From: Amphimedon queenslandica
Taxonomy: Eukaryota; Porifera; Demospongiae; Haplosclerida; Niphatidae
DNA length: 64,000 nt
Direction: 5' to 3'
Assembly: GCF_000090795.2 (NCBI RefSeq)
Contig: NW_003546272.1
Location: forward strand, 373,865 to 437,864
Shown here: one piece after another, positions 1-11,274 of the stretch
Numbering within the stretch: the first letter of the stretch is position 1
Layout of the letters: every line of letters begins with the position of its first letter
Position numbers and translations under genes: made by a program
Notes under the pieces: generated by a model
Seen by the model: only the letters and a program-made list of their open reading frames with translations
Databases searched by the model: none
What the model was told of the DNA's origin: nothing

Positions 1-708
1 GACGAGTTTCTCTTCTGCTATTGATCTTCTCCTCGACTCATTTGTTAATTTTGTCATGAGCACCGAATTAGCACGTCTGAGCTGTCGATTTGATTCAATG
101 TATCTTTTCATTTCATGTGTGAGATGTGTGTTGTTCAGAATTGAGATATCAAGCATGTTATACGATATTTCGAGCATTCTTTCATTTACTATGTTATCAG
201 ACAATGATCTCGTTGGTTGTTGAACTGGCTCAGAAGTAGAAGCAGCAGCGAGTGGATCACTGACAGATACACGAGGGGCATCACTTTGAACAATACTGGT
301 ACCTTCAGTTGAATCGGTGGTCTCTGTTAAATCTGTTCTTCCTAATAATATTCTCTGATTGACTTTGTCGATGAAGAGTTTATCCGGTGGCAAGCAACGA
401 CCAAGTGCTGCTAACAAGGCCCTGTTGGTAGCTCTCTTGCCGTTACTCTGCTTCCAATAATAATAAACTTGATACCTTTGTTCGTATAGGCTGTCGTATG
501 GTTGAGCACAGTTATCTATCTCGTGCTTCTCCATTCTGAGCCTCGTACCTAACTCCTGTGGAGTGTACGGCGTAAAGAAGGCTATGTCTCTTAGCACACA
601 GTCATCGCATATCTCATCAAGGATCTCTGCCTCTGACTGGTGCTTAGAGCAAGCCTGGGGTAAAGATAAAATATAAAATAAGGACATCTCTGAAGATTCA
701 CTCACCAT
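1..708 (-). CDS. Death-domain + coiled-coil protein, copy 1 (3' part beyond window)
   Basis: Reading leftward, the likely start ATG is at 708-706, followed at once by a 51-nt intron (705-655, GTGAGT..CCCAG). The main exon runs from 654 to the left edge without a stop. Residues about 15-95 resemble a death fold: LRDIAFFTPYTPQELGTRL, then EIDNC, YYYWKQ, RATNRALLAALGRCLP. A polar Ser/Thr linker follows, then a heptad-like helix (MKRYIESNRQLRRANSVL). Death domains assemble adaptor complexes in immune and apoptosis signalling; the partner is unknown. The neighbouring gene on the same strand has the same order of domains and the same Met-only first coding exon, so the two look like tandem duplicates. 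Reading straight through the putative intron is also open, so a slightly longer N-terminus cannot be excluded. Confidence 0.72.
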   Translation of the reverse strand, partial: MVSESSEMSLFYILSLPQACSKHQSEAEILDEICDDCVLRDIAFFTPYTPQELGTRLRMEKHEIDNCAQPYDSLYEQRYQVYYYWKQSNGKRATNRALLAALGRCLPPDKLFIDKVNQRILLGRTDLTETTDSTEGTSIVQSDAPRVSVSDPLAAASTSEPVQQPTRSLSDNIVNERMLEISYNMLDISILNNTHLTHEMKRYIESNRQLRRANSVLMTKLTNESRRRSIAEEKLV

Positions 709-977
709 CTTTTAGCCATAAACAATCAGGGATTTCCCCGCCACACCCAGGTTTATAAAAATTATATCATTAGACTATTGTTATTATTATTATTATAAAA
801 ATCAAAATCAAATTGAAAAAAGATTATTGCACTACTTCAGTCTATACAGTATAATGATAGAATTATTATTATATATAAAATCAAAGATGAAATTGAAAAA
901 GTAACAGATTATTGCACTTCATTCCATCATTAATAGTACATGAATAAATAAGATAAAAATTAAATACAAGACCTGAT

Positions 978-1839
978 TCAACTTGTGTCAAGAATAAACT
1001 GTATGCCATCTGACAACGTCATATCATCTTCAAAATCAAATGAATTGCCAGAATCTGATTGTTGTTTCTCTTCCTTTGATTTGATTGGGCAGTATTCTGG
1101 TGGTTCTTTGGCTTTAATCTGAATGCTTGACATCAGTTCATTATTAAGACATTTATTTGTTGCCTTCAAAAACTCTATTTCACCCTCATACTCCTTCAAA
1201 TGCCCCTCCATATCTTCTCTTTCTAATTTTAAAATCTCTTTTTCTTTTTTAAGCTGTTCGACTAGTTTAGACAATGATTTAACTTCACGTTTAAGGTGTA
1301 ATATTTTTTGCTTACAAACCTTCTGGTTCTCGTCAGTCCAATGAGTAAACTTTTTCTGATTCTCAATTGAAATTTCGAGAAGGGCATTAGCTCTATTCAA
1401 CATTGGCATTGCCATAGATTCACTGCTAGAAGTTTCATTTTCCACAGAAGGCTCTATTGTTGGGATTGAGTGTTGAGTGATTATGAGTTCCTCTGTGTCT
1501 TCTAAAAAAGTTTGATTTGTTGGAAGACAACGTTTAAGACAACAGAAAAACTGGCCATATGTGGCTTTGCTCCCTAGCTTTTGTCTCCAAGTCCGTAATA
1601 GTTGGAATCTATATTCAACTGGGTCGTGTAAAGGAGGTTCACAATTATTTCTCTCAAAATCTTCCAAACCGAAGCGTATAGCTAGCTCCAAGGGAGGATG
1701 TGGGCATTTGTGAGCCGTGTCCCGAATGACATTGTCAACACACACAACTTCTTCTAATTCTTTTAAACGGCTTGGACTAGAAGGTGTCTAAACAAAAAAA
1801 CAAGTGTATAAACAAAAAGATTTAGTTCACACTTACCAT
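978..1839 (-). CDS. Death-domain + coiled-coil protein, copy 2
   Basis: CDS is complement(978..1787, 1837..1839), about 270 residues. The first coding exon is only the ATG (1839-1837), followed by GTAAGT and a 49-nt intron ending TTTAG at 1788. The protein begins M-TPSSPSRLKELEE. A death-like fold covers about residues 20-95 (LELAIRFGLEDFERNNC, LLRTWRQKLGSKATYGQF, LKRCLP). An acidic/Ser-rich linker follows, then a coiled coil (about 140-220, many K/E/L heptads such as LKREVKSLSKLVEQLKKEKE). The C-terminus is acidic (FDFEDDMTLSDG). Likely a cytoplasmic adaptor that oligomerises; function not recognised. It is followed 270 bp downstream by copy 1 on the same strand, and its start lies 145 bp from the end of ATG14, also on the same strand. 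Confidence 0.78.
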
Positions 1840-1983
1840 TTTATTTTTTTGTTTTTTTTTAAGGGAAATTACCAGGGATTCTCCCCCAATTTATTTAATA
1901 AACTTATCTCATTAATTTGGTATTTTATTATTATTAAAATAATTATTTTCAATTAAAATTCATTTAATTTATTCATTTTTTAT

Positions 1984-3172
1984 TTATTGTTGTTGTCTTG
2001 TCCAGGCTGAGCCCAGCAAGCTGCTCAAAGTGTTCAACAATCCACTGGAATACTGGACAGGATTAGACTCCTCCCTATGCATCCCCCCAACCTCATTAAG
2101 GACACTCTGATGACTGATCTCGGCAGTTGAGACCCCATACTCAAGCCTCTCTCCATGAAAGCCCGGAAAAAACCTAGTGGGCACCATCAGGTCCTGCACT
2201 TCTTCCCATCCCTGCATTAAGACATCATCATCATCATCATCTTCTGAATCATCCGATTGACTGCAAAGATCATCATCACTCTCTCTCGTGGCAGCAGAAA
2301 TGTCTAATGGTTGCTCCTGAGTTAGGTCTTCTTGATGAGCTCTGTGCAGTATTGGTGGCTCTGTTTCCCATTCGGGTGTTGTATAGTTCTGTTCTCTTGT
2401 CATTCGATGCTTCTTGTTCACAGTTGAGCAATGAAGGAGCTCAGGATGACATGTGAATGGTCCGTTCCTATTTATGTACAAAGTAATGCACATAATGTAC
2501 AATTTTAGTATGCTTTATTTTACCTTCCTAGCTCAGAATATTCAACCAAGACTGAGAGGTTTTTGAGTGTGTGGCCAACTGTCAATAAGTCCACAGGGAC
2601 ATTCTATCACAGTTAACATTAATAGTGCATATAATAATGAAGATCATAACTAACTTGTGTGAAGCATAGGAAAGTGATGTTGTCATCTAATTTTGCAAGA
2701 AACCGAATAATAGTCTGAGCTTTTCTGTCAGGCCGTCCATATTCACTGAAGAGATAAATAACAAATAAACATTCACAATTTAATGTATTCGTACCACAGA
2801 ATCACTGGCAGGAGAAGAGGATATGGTAAAGCCTGATCCAATATTCTAGCAATGATAGAAACCGAATGAGTAACAAAAGAGAGAGCAGCAGACACCGACA
2901 GTACTTGATCACTCAATGGATCCGTCTCTTCTTCTGGTCGGTCATCTTTCATAAAACTCAGTGATACTTATAATAAACAATAAATAATACCTGGAGCTAA
3001 AGTCACTTGAGACTTTACATTCTTTAGTTTAACTGAATACGAAGTAAGCGTGTAATTTCATCAATGGCAACTGTTTACCTGCATCAACATAGTCTCTCAT
3101 TATTCCATTGGCTGGAAGACTGGCAAGTCCAATGCAATGTAGTGGCACTGGTTTATTTCTTCTGTGTGATAT

Positions 3173-3204
<32 letters not shown>

Positions 3205-4596
3205 GGGGCGGTAAGTGATTGGTGATAATGTCATATTCAAATGAGTCAGTGGTTGACTCTAATGAGAAATGATCACAGAATGTAATGTTACTTTATTATG
3301 TTATTTGATACACAACACAGCATGCAAGAGTAATACAATCTATGCCTGCCATATTATTGTTAGCTACCTTCGTTGCCTTCAGTCATTGGCATGCCTTCTT
3401 GTGTTGTTGGCACATAGAGGGGAAAGACCCTGTTCATTAGCTGAGTAATGAAGTTTCTTCTCATTTCAAATAAATCTGTTTTCTCTTTGCTTAGTGTAGC
3501 TTCCTTGATGCTGCATTCTTTCTACAAGGGAAAATGGAGAGTAAGGGAATGAGTTAAAGAATGAGAGAGAAATCTTTACTTTTGCTTGCGAGTATTTCTT
3601 GCCCAAGTCTCTACTTTTGGCCCTTTTTAATTTCTCTTCTTTCCGATTGTTTGACTGTCTGATCTGAGCCAAATCTTTACTGGCTAGTAAAATATAAAAA
3701 TTAATCTAATTTTTGTACTGGTGGGTGCTGAATTTATAATTAATTATCACGTCTTTCTTGATGCTAGCAACAATTTAATCTATTTTCATTAATTTACCTT
3801 TCTCAAAAGTTTGTTTTTGATACGTTAAAGACTCCTTTAATAGGCTTACTCTTTTCCTTAGAAGCAACAACTCAGCAACCTTGTAATAACAAACAAGAAA
3901 CCTACATAAAAACTTTTTATTTCATGAAAATGTCACCACCTTTTTTGATATTTCCTGATGACTCTTCATGGCTGTTGCTACCCTATAATGCGAGACACGA
4001 GTTCTCAGACAGTGAATTCTAACTTACTCTATTTTCTTGTCTTTAACGATATCCCTCAGTGTCCAGTAGCGTCTACTCAAAGCATATTCTTCTTGAGCTT
4101 CAGCTTCCTCCATATTCTTCAGCCAGCCACGCCCTATAACAACACGCCCCTTGGCCTTTGCAGCTCTAACCACGCCCACTAGATTTATCATTTTCCGTAT
4201 TCTTTCAGTAAATTGTGAACCTTGCTCGCGTGTATCATCATTTTCTGCCGCTGCTGTTTGCTCTCTTGTGCGTCTCTAGAGACAGAAATAGAAGATACAA
4301 CAGGTATTTTCATTTTATTTAGCCTTAATGATAGTGTCTTTTTTTCTAATAGAGCTCCCTAGTAAAGTCCACGAGTGTATGACTGTCACCAACTTATTCA
4401 GAAGGAGTAAGCAATCACGCCCTTTTTCATCCATTCCTTCCCTCTCACTAGGTGTATGGTTGGGACACCATTTTACAACGTCAGTGGGAGTTGACAGTAT
4501 AGCAGAAGAACCGACAGACTCTCCCCCTTTCACCTTTGATACGCTTTTATATGCATTCTCTGAACATTGCAGACCTTTGTGGGACCGTCCTGCCAT
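1984..4596 (-). CDS. ATG14: ATG14/Barkor, targeting subunit of the autophagy PI3-kinase complex
   Basis: Supported exons, right to left: 4275-4028, 3982-about 3934, 3879-3798, 3683-3580, 3521-3368, 3258-3079, 3033-2991, 2945-2795, 2745-2655, 2603-2524, 2467-1984; all junctions keep frame with GT..AG. The coiled coil (about 4150-3580) is followed by blocks that line up with human ATG14: MRRNFITQLMNRVFP, SAALSFVTHSVSIIARILD, LAKLDDNITFLCFTQ and HTLKNLSVLV. An acidic run and an amphipathic C-terminus (SGLLNTLSSLLGSAW) match the membrane-binding BATS region. In the family, ATG14 recruits VPS34/VPS15/Beclin to forming autophagosomes at the ER. The 5' end is uncertain: an in-frame ATG at 4596 (MAGRSHKGL) could splice to 4275, but the N-terminal cysteine motif of vertebrate ATG14 is not clear. 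The gene is head-to-head with eIF5. Confidence 0.85.
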
Positions 4597-4673
4597 TTCT
4601 ACAGCTATTCAAAGATCCAAACCTTGTCATTCTAATCGGAGTTCTCTACCAGTAAAGAGCAGAGAGAGGAATC
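4100..4673. promoter_or_regulatory. Shared 5' region between ATG14 (-) and eIF5 (+)
   Basis: The two genes are transcribed away from each other, so their promoters must lie here. Three ACGCCC-type motifs (about 4127-4180: CCACGCCC, ACACGCCCC, CCACGCCCA) stand out against an AT-rich background. Because ATG14's first exon is not settled, part of this stretch may be coding on the minus strand. No TATA box is evident at a convincing distance from either ATG. Confidence 0.4.
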
Positions 4674-5106
4674 ATGGCGTTTGTTAATGTCAATCGTGAA
4701 AACACTGACCCGTACTATAGGTACAAGATGCCTTTGTTGATTGCTAAAGTGAGTACACAACTACACATTGTACATAATAACATTGATAATGGCATTCAGG
4801 GAAACTAATCCTGGTAGCATTATTGGTATATGATTGGGGCCAATATAACTATGTGCTATGTATTGACAATTGTCATTTTAAGCATGTGTCTGTACATTAC
4901 CTTTTGTGGTGGATTGAGGTAGTAAAGAAACAACTGGTCTATATTATTTGTATGCACTGTCATGGTCATGTTGACTCTGCATTTTATACTGATAATGAGA
5001 TTTATTGAATGCAGTATAGTGATGCCTCACTGTCTGTAGAGACTGCTATGTCATTATTATTGTGTTTGTGTCTACTTATTGGATTTGTTGTACTGTATTT
5101 AGAAGG

Positions 5107-5203
<97 letters not shown>

Positions 5204-5701
5204 TGTGACAGATGTACCCTACCCTACCCCATCCACAGAGTGTAGTCACATCATCTGATAGGCATGTAAAATAGCCACTCTCTCTCTTCATTCATATTGA
5301 ACAATGGAGGATAATAGGATTTGTAATAATTATTTATTGTTACGCTAATTGTTTGTACTCCACATATATTTACTCTTGGCAATGGGTACACATGCACCCA
5401 GTACAGCATGAAACCACATTATGATAATAATCTTGTGCACATGCTCATGTACACTAGAGGTGTGACATGTGGTTGGTATTGTAGTATTATGAATCCGTTA
5501 TTTACACAGGTGGAGGGAAAGGGTAATGGAATAAAGACTGTCATTGTCAACATGGTTGAAATTGGCAAGGCTCTTCAGAGGCCACCGTCTTGTAAGTGTC
5601 GATTATTATTTATGATTAATCTCCCCGTATAAGCATTTAATGATTGTCAAATTAATGGCTATTGACACATTATTGTACTCTGACGCCTTCTCATTTGTGT
5701 T

Positions 5702-5757
<56 letters not shown>

Positions 5758-8306
5758 GATCCATGCAAGTATTTTGGTTGTGAGTTGGGTGCTCAGACTC
5801 AAATGGATCCAAAGAATGGGCGCTACATTGTTAACGGAGCTCACGAGGGTCCAAAGCTCCAGGACCTTCTTGACGGGTTCATCAAAAACTTTGTCCTTTG
5901 CGAGGAGTGTGAAAACCCCGAGACTAACTTGGTAAGGATATGCATGTACTTATAATGCATGTACATGTAGTTATGATGTATTAGAGTTTGTGGATAATGT
6001 ATTGTTAATGTATAAAATGTACAATGATGCATGTGTAAATTTGTGGCCCATGTGTAAAACGTGCTAATGAATGTGCATGTGCAGTTTTATTCATCTCTTT
6101 TTATAGGTTGTTCAAACTGGGAAGAACCGTATTGTTCAGACCTGCATTGCCTGTGGCCACAGTCGTCTTGTTAGCGAGCGTCATAAGCTCACAGCTTATG
6201 TCATCAAGAACCCGCCACATTTAGCAGCAGGTGGTGCTGATGATGCAGCAACAGGAGGGAAAAAGTAAGTCACTGCTCTATATATACAATATAGTAGCAG
6301 TGTACATCTACATTCTTTCCATATTATTTCTTTGGTAGAGATAGGAAGGGAAAGAAAGGCAAAGGTAAAAAAGAGAAGGAGCCAACGTCTCCAAGCGTGG
6401 CATCTCCAAATGATATTGACAAAGAATTTGATGTTGCTGTGCCTCAACAGGTAAAGAAATAGGAGAGTCTAATTTATGCTTCTCTCTCTCTCTCTCTCTC
6501 TGATTCAGAATGGAACTAGTCATAAAGGGAAGAATAAGGATAAAAACGCTGATGACGATGATGAAGAATGGAGCGTTGATACTAGTGAAGAGGCTGTGAG
6601 GAAGAGGCTTGAGAACCTTAGTGAGGGTGCCACTGTACTGACACTCAATGATGATCTTGAGAAGAGCAACAGCGAGAGGGTCAACATGTTTTACAAGCAT
6701 GTGGAGGTATGTCACTGCTTTTATACTGTGTACATGATGTAGATACACTATGATTTGCGTGGTTAAGAAGATTTCACAGTTATTTAACATGTACTAACTT
6801 TGGCCCATTCTCCTTTTGTTCTTTTAAGTGTATTGAGCCTCTTTATGCTTTGCAATTAGTTCTAGAACATTGGGAGTACTATGTCTATAGATGTAGGGCA
6901 AGTGAAATTAATCTACAGATGGATATGCATGTACATGTATATGTATTTTACTATTAGGGAATTAAGGCTAATGGTGGTATTCCGGCTATTGCCAGTTCAC
7001 TCTCCAAAATCAAAGGTGAAGCCGAGCGTCTTGAAGTCCTTGATACAGCTGCTGGTATAATGGCTGAACTCCTTTATACTGACAATCTTCTCTCTGAAAT
7101 AAAGCAATACAGAGCAATAATGCTCCACGTAAGTATAATTTAATAATTGACTTGTATCAATTGAATATTTACTGCTATATAGTTTATTGCAGTGGCCCTT
7201 TAGTTTTGATTGGTGCATCTTCTATTAAGTAGCTGTGCATAATATAATTGATTTATCAGTTTGATTTGTTGCTGCAAAAATTTAAACTATGTTGGTGGAT
7301 TACCTAATGATTTGCATGTGATCAAAAGTTATTGAGTTGTGATGAATATATTCAAGTTTTAGCTGAGTATCGTGCACTGCAGTAACATGTCACAGCATCT
7401 TGTTTTTCATTTTTTTTTTAGTTTGTTCATGAGAATAAGAAAGCTCAGAAGACACTCTTGGATGCATTTGAGATACTTGTTGGTAAGGTCTATCCTGATG
7501 TGCTCCTGCCAAGGGTGCCACACATTCTCAAGTCATTCTATGATGAAGATATACTGGAAGAAGAGTCTATACTTGAGTGGCATGATAAGGTTATCATTTT
7601 TTTTCTTATCTCTTTTTTACTGTTGGGTTTCTTTTTTTTATTTTGTAGGTGTCTAAGAAGCTTGTTGGTAAAGAGAAAGCTCGTGAGATTAGAGAAAAAG
7701 CTGCTCCTATAATACAGTGGCTGAAGACAGCAGAAGAGGAATCTAGTGAAGATGAAGGTAAAAATAAAACTACATGTACATGTACTTCTGATATTACTGG
7801 CTGAATGTACATGCATGTATATGTACTTGAGTGCAACTTTAAAAATTCATTAAAAATCCAATTTTGAATGGAATCAGCTCACACTTGCTACACAACATAC
7901 ATGTACATGTAATGATGTAAGTATCAGAAAAAAATAGAATTCTCTCTTAGTCATTTTTGGAAAAATACTCCATTTTTTTCTGTGGTATTTTGTCAAATTT
8001 TGAGCAACTTTAAAATTTGCTGACAAGAACTTGCATGCATGAGCATTATTACAAAATCCTATAGGAAACCCTGAGTCATTATAGTCTGATGTTATGTATC
8101 TACATGTACATGTTTCTACAATTTCATTTTCAAAATTTATTTTTGTTTTATTAGACGATGTTGAGGTTGTTTACGAAAATGAGACAGCTGGCGACAAGCT
8201 GAAAGTAGTCTCTGAGACTATACCAGCTGGTAAAGTTATCAATGAGGCTGTCGATGATGATGATGATGATGATGAAGAAGAGGAGGTGAATATCGATGAT
8301 ATATGA
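4674..8306 (+). CDS. EIF5: Eukaryotic translation initiation factor 5
   Basis: Ten exons: 4674-4748, 5510-5591, 5759-5931, 6107-6264, 6339-6450, 6509-6706, 6958-7128, 7422-7589, 7649-7757, 8155-8306. The start reads [20 protein letters not shown], matching the eIF5 N-terminus including the arginine finger in [27 protein letters not shown] and GCELGAQTQ follow, then a zinc ribbon ([16 protein letters not shown]). A Lys-rich then acidic linker leads to the C-terminal HEAT/W2 domain ([38 protein letters not shown]) and ends in an Asp/Glu run and IDDI. eIF5 is the GTPase activator for eIF2 in the scanning 43S complex. It ends 341 bp from the convergent TRIM gene. Confidence 0.97.
5109..5200. repeat. 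(GT)46 microsatellite in eIF5 intron 1
   Basis: An uninterrupted GT dinucleotide run of about 92 bp lies in the 761-nt first intron. It makes false open frames (poly-CV / poly-TH) on both strands. It is likely length-polymorphic. Confidence 0.98.
5704..5756. repeat. (TC)n tract serving as polypyrimidine tract of eIF5 intron 2
   Basis: A pure TC run of about 53 bp ends directly at the AG acceptor of exon 3 (5757-5758). Similar but shorter CT runs precede the acceptors at 6508 and 14563, so the repeats double as splice-site tracts. Confidence 0.95.
7835..8085. repeat. Fragment of the about 185-bp intronic repeat family (eIF5 intron 9)
   Basis: This contains the family core, here AATCAGCTCACACTTGCTAC, then ATTCTCTCTTAGTCATTTTTGG. 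It has the right-end block ending AAAATCCTATAGGAAACCCTG that also closes the larger copy at 16253. It lacks the central palindrome, so it is a single diverged unit. Confidence 0.7.
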
Positions 8307-8647
8307 TGCTCTTCCCCCAAAAAAATTTGTCATTTTATTATTGCTTGAACAAGTGTACACTTATTATACCACATATTATTACATGTATTATTATACAAGT
8401 AAACCTGCTATTATTAATATATTGCTATTGCATATTATTATTATTGTTACTATTATTATGGGTGTGCTGAACTGCTAATCTTTATTAAAATAATAATAAC
8501 TGATGAACCATAATCTGTAATTGTTTACTTTAATAAATCTTGATTTTTATTCATTATAATAATTACAAAAAATGAACTTGTAAACATAATCAGAAACTAA
8601 TAATCACTAATAATGGATAATAATTATTATACACACAATCACAAAGA
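8307..8647. other. Convergent intergenic region, eIF5 and TRIM-NHL 3' ends
   Basis: 341 bp of AT-rich sequence with AATAAA-like signals (for example TTAATAAATC near 8530). ATT/TAT trinucleotide-rich stretches at 8385-8460 are the only visible structure. No gene seen. Confidence 0.7.
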
Positions 8648-10927
8648 CTAATATACTAAGACTTTTCCATTGCCAGAATCGCATACGTATAAGAATCCAT
8701 CTCTATCAATCTCTAGTCCATATGGCCTATGCATCAAACTATCTTCCTCACCATACTTAAAGTAATGGATGAACTCTCCCCGAGTGTTAAAAACAGAGAC
8801 TCGGCCAGCTCCAGCTTCAGTAATGTAAAGGAATTTATTGTCTACTAATATCAGCCTGACTGGTCTACAGAGCAATCCTTGACGAATTCCAGTACTGCCA
8901 AACTGAGAGACATAGCTACCGTCTTCTTCCTTGAACAATTGAACACGATCGTTATTAGCATCAACAACATATGCTGTACCGTAAGAATCAATAGCAACAC
9001 AAGTTGGACCGTCAAACTCTCCATTTCCAGAACCATGNGTACCGCCAATGATGAATGCCAGAGTGAAGTCTGGATTCAATACTTGTACTCTGTCATTCAA
9101 GTAATCAGTGATCCATATCTTGCCAGTATTAGGGGACACGGTAACGCCTCCAGGGTAGCTAAACTCCAGCGGACCCTGTCCTTCATGACCGACACGAGCA
9201 AGACACTCTCCTTCGAGAGTCATTTTCCTGATCTTATGGTCATCAAGGACAAGGAAGCTATTATCAGGCAAAGAGAAGAGGCCGCGTGGATGCAAGAATG
9301 TCTCTACATCTTCTTCATTGTTTCCAATGGACTTGACGAGCTCTCTCTTTGAGTTGAATACCTTCAGGCAGTACCCGCTGTTCTCGGATATAACAATATG
9401 GCCATCAGTTGTGAATGTGATGCCATTCGGTTCTATCAAGTGATTAATAACTTCTACTGGAGCTTGTGAATCATAGAATGGATTGAAAGGTACGACAACT
9501 GTGACCTCTTCAAATTCAATGCCACATACTTCTATATTTACTCTTAATCGACCTCTTGCAGAGGAAGTAAGGACTCTATAAAGGCCTGGAGTAACAATGT
9601 TCGATATTACAGCTCCAATCTCTTCATTATTCATCAGTTCTGTCACAGTGCACTCTATGGCCGACAGTGGGACAGAAATGTGTCCCAAGTCTCGATACTC
9701 AAAGGAAAACGTAAACATAAACTGAGACTCATTTCGCTCTAATTGATCCGTTTTGATTTGCACACGACAATCGGAGAGCATTTGATGAGATGAGAAAACG
9801 ATGTCCCCTAAATAAGAAACAGACTCCCTCAGTGCATCAGCTCTAGGAAAGAACTGGATATCTGTGGCCTCTAGACAGTGACATAGATTTTTAGAAGTAA
9901 CCTCTTGCCTAACCTCATCAATACGATTTTTCATTGGTTTGTTAGTGACCAACACTTTATCAGGACTGTTGGCAGCTATAGCAGACTCAACATACTCTTG
10001 GCACTCCTCAAGTTGAGTGAGATTCTCTTGGGCTACCTTCTTCTGCTCCGAAATAACTTTGAGTTTGTTTTCTATGATACCTTCCACACGTTTCTTCATC
10101 ATCTCTTCTGACTGGCGTAGCAAGGATATCAGCCCTTCCACCATAGAGTGTATTTCTTCTGTTGTGTTCTCTGCCTGCTCCTTTATTTCTTTCTCTTCAT
10201 CTCCAGAGACCAATCGACGAGTTTTGGCCAAACTGCTTTTAAGAGGATTAAAGGAGGCCGCCAGCTGCTGACAGGTACTGCTGTAGCTTTCCAAGATACT
10301 CTCACATCGATGGGACCTATGGGTCCCTCCATCCATCCCAGTGCAGTCTTCACAGACGTACACTGAGCAGTCATCACAATAAAGACTCAATGGTTTATTG
10401 TGTGTAGAGCACATAGTGTCGTCTTCTCCCTCGGGCTCACTCCCACTGTGGCTTAAAGGGAAGAGTTGATGCTCAAATGCTTCAATATCATTGCACGGGG
10501 TTAGCTCATGGTGAGAGTAAGAAGGTGTGCTCTCATGCTCAATGGCACAGGCCTCACAAAGAAATGAGCAACAATGGCTGCAGTGACGAGAATCCTTACT
10601 CTCATTCACTACTTGAGAGCACTCGCTGCATCTTATTGATCCTCCTGTCTCTGACTTGAGGGACAATAGACTGTGTATTTTCTTGAGGTTGCTTATGTGA
10701 TATGCATCAGAGAAGCTCCCAATCCCTCCCACTAGTGGTACCAGAGAACGAGAACGACATTGTGGACATGTTATGACTAGACCCTCTAGACTGGTTGAAG
10801 AAACACCCTCCAGACAAGACAAGCAGAAACAGTGAAGGCAGGGGAGGGTTTTAGGATCAGTATAAAACCCAAGGCAAACCGAGCAAGTGATTTGCTCTTC
10901 CAATTTCCTCAGTTTCCAAGAGGACAT
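8648..10927 (-). CDS. TRIM-NHL protein (RING / two B-boxes / coiled coil / filamin-like / NHL repeats)
   Basis: A single exon of 759 residues, unusual here because most neighbours have many introns. Domain order: RING (residues 15-60, CSVCLGFYTDPKTLPC, HCFCLSC, CPQC); B-box 1 (about 100-140, CSECSQ, HCSHCCSFLCEAC); B-box 2 (about 172-210, CSTHNKPLSLYCDDC, CEDC, H..H); coiled coil (about 225-335); filamin/Ig-like fold (about 385-495); NHL beta-propeller (about 500-759, with repeats such as PNGITFTTDGHIVISE and PYGLEIDRDGFLYVCD). This is the layout of TRIM2/TRIM3/TRIM71 (LIN-41): RING E3 ligase activity plus RNA or protein binding by the propeller. Which subtype it is cannot be told from this alone. 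One base (9038) is N, giving one unknown residue. Confidence 0.93.
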   Translation of the reverse strand: MSSWKLRKLEEQITCSVCLGFYTDPKTLPCLHCFCLSCLEGVSSTSLEGLVITCPQCRSRSLVPLVGGIGSFSDAYHISNLKKIHSLLSLKSETGGSIRCSECSQVVNESKDSRHCSHCCSFLCEACAIEHESTPSYSHHELTPCNDIEAFEHQLFPLSHSGSEPEGEDDTMCSTHNKPLSLYCDDCSVYVCEDCTGMDGGTHRSHRCESILESYSSTCQQLAASFNPLKSSLAKTRRLVSGDEEKEIKEQAENTTEEIHSMVEGLISLLRQSEEMMKKRVEGIIENKLKVISEQKKVAQENLTQLEECQEYVESAIAANSPDKVLVTNKPMKNRIDEVRQEVTSKNLCHCLEATDIQFFPRADALRESVSYLGDIVFSSHQMLSDCRVQIKTDQLERNESQFMFTFSFEYRDLGHISVPLSAIECTVTELMNNEEIGAVISNIVTPGLYRVLTSSARGRLRVNIEVCGIEFEEVTVVVPFNPFYDSQAPVEVINHLIEPNGITFTTDGHIVISENSGYCLKVFNSKRELVKSIGNNEEDVETFLHPRGLFSLPDNSFLVLDDHKIRKMTLEGECLARVGHEGQGPLEFSYPGGVTVSPNTGKIWITDYLNDRVQVLNPDFTLAFIIGGXHGSGNGEFDGPTCVAIDSYGTAYVVDANNDRVQLFKEEDGSYVSQFGSTGIRQGLLCRPVRLILVDNKFLYITEAGAGRVSVFNTRGEFIHYFKYGEEDSLMHRPYGLEIDRDGFLYVCDSGNGKVLVY

Positions 10928-11274
10928 TTTGATAAAGTAGATTACACGAACACGCCCATATGCATGCTAGATCTAGATCTAGCTAGCCAATAGTTGAAAT
11001 CTGAATCAGGATTGATGCTAGCCTGAATCAGTCATGAGTCTTGCTGATTCAGGCATGATTAATTTAATATTATTAATAAATGTTTTACAAGATGTACAGA
11101 AAATGACGCATTATACTAATTTGGCTCTGTGTAGCCTGTTTACTATCAAGTACAAAAAAATTACTTTAATCTTGGCATTGTGACAACAATTATCTAATCT
11201 ATGAGACAATCAACAATGCTGAAAAAACAATATAAATGAAATTTTGCAAAGATTACAGTCAGAAAAAGTTTGAT
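10928..11274. other. Intergenic region upstream of TRIM-NHL / downstream of EF-hand gene
   Basis: 347 bp. Near the TRIM start it has an ACACGCCC motif (about 10950) and overlapping AGATCT/CTAG palindromes (10966-10990), then a short repeat of TGATTCAGG-like words (11005-11060). No gene seen. Confidence 0.6.

Noticed and set aside
4328-4687. Plus-strand frame of about 120 residues overlapping the eIF5 start
   Set aside because: Ends at the eIF5 ATG in another frame, has no recognisable domain and overlaps the possible ATG14 first exon on the other strand; probably 5' region of both genes.
5009-5291. Open frames of poly-CV and poly-TH around 5109-5200
   Set aside because: They are translations of the GT microsatellite in an eIF5 intron.
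8851-10659. Several plus- and minus-strand open frames inside the TRIM-NHL gene
   Set aside because: They lie wholly within the 759-residue TRIM-NHL frame and show no domain; shadows.
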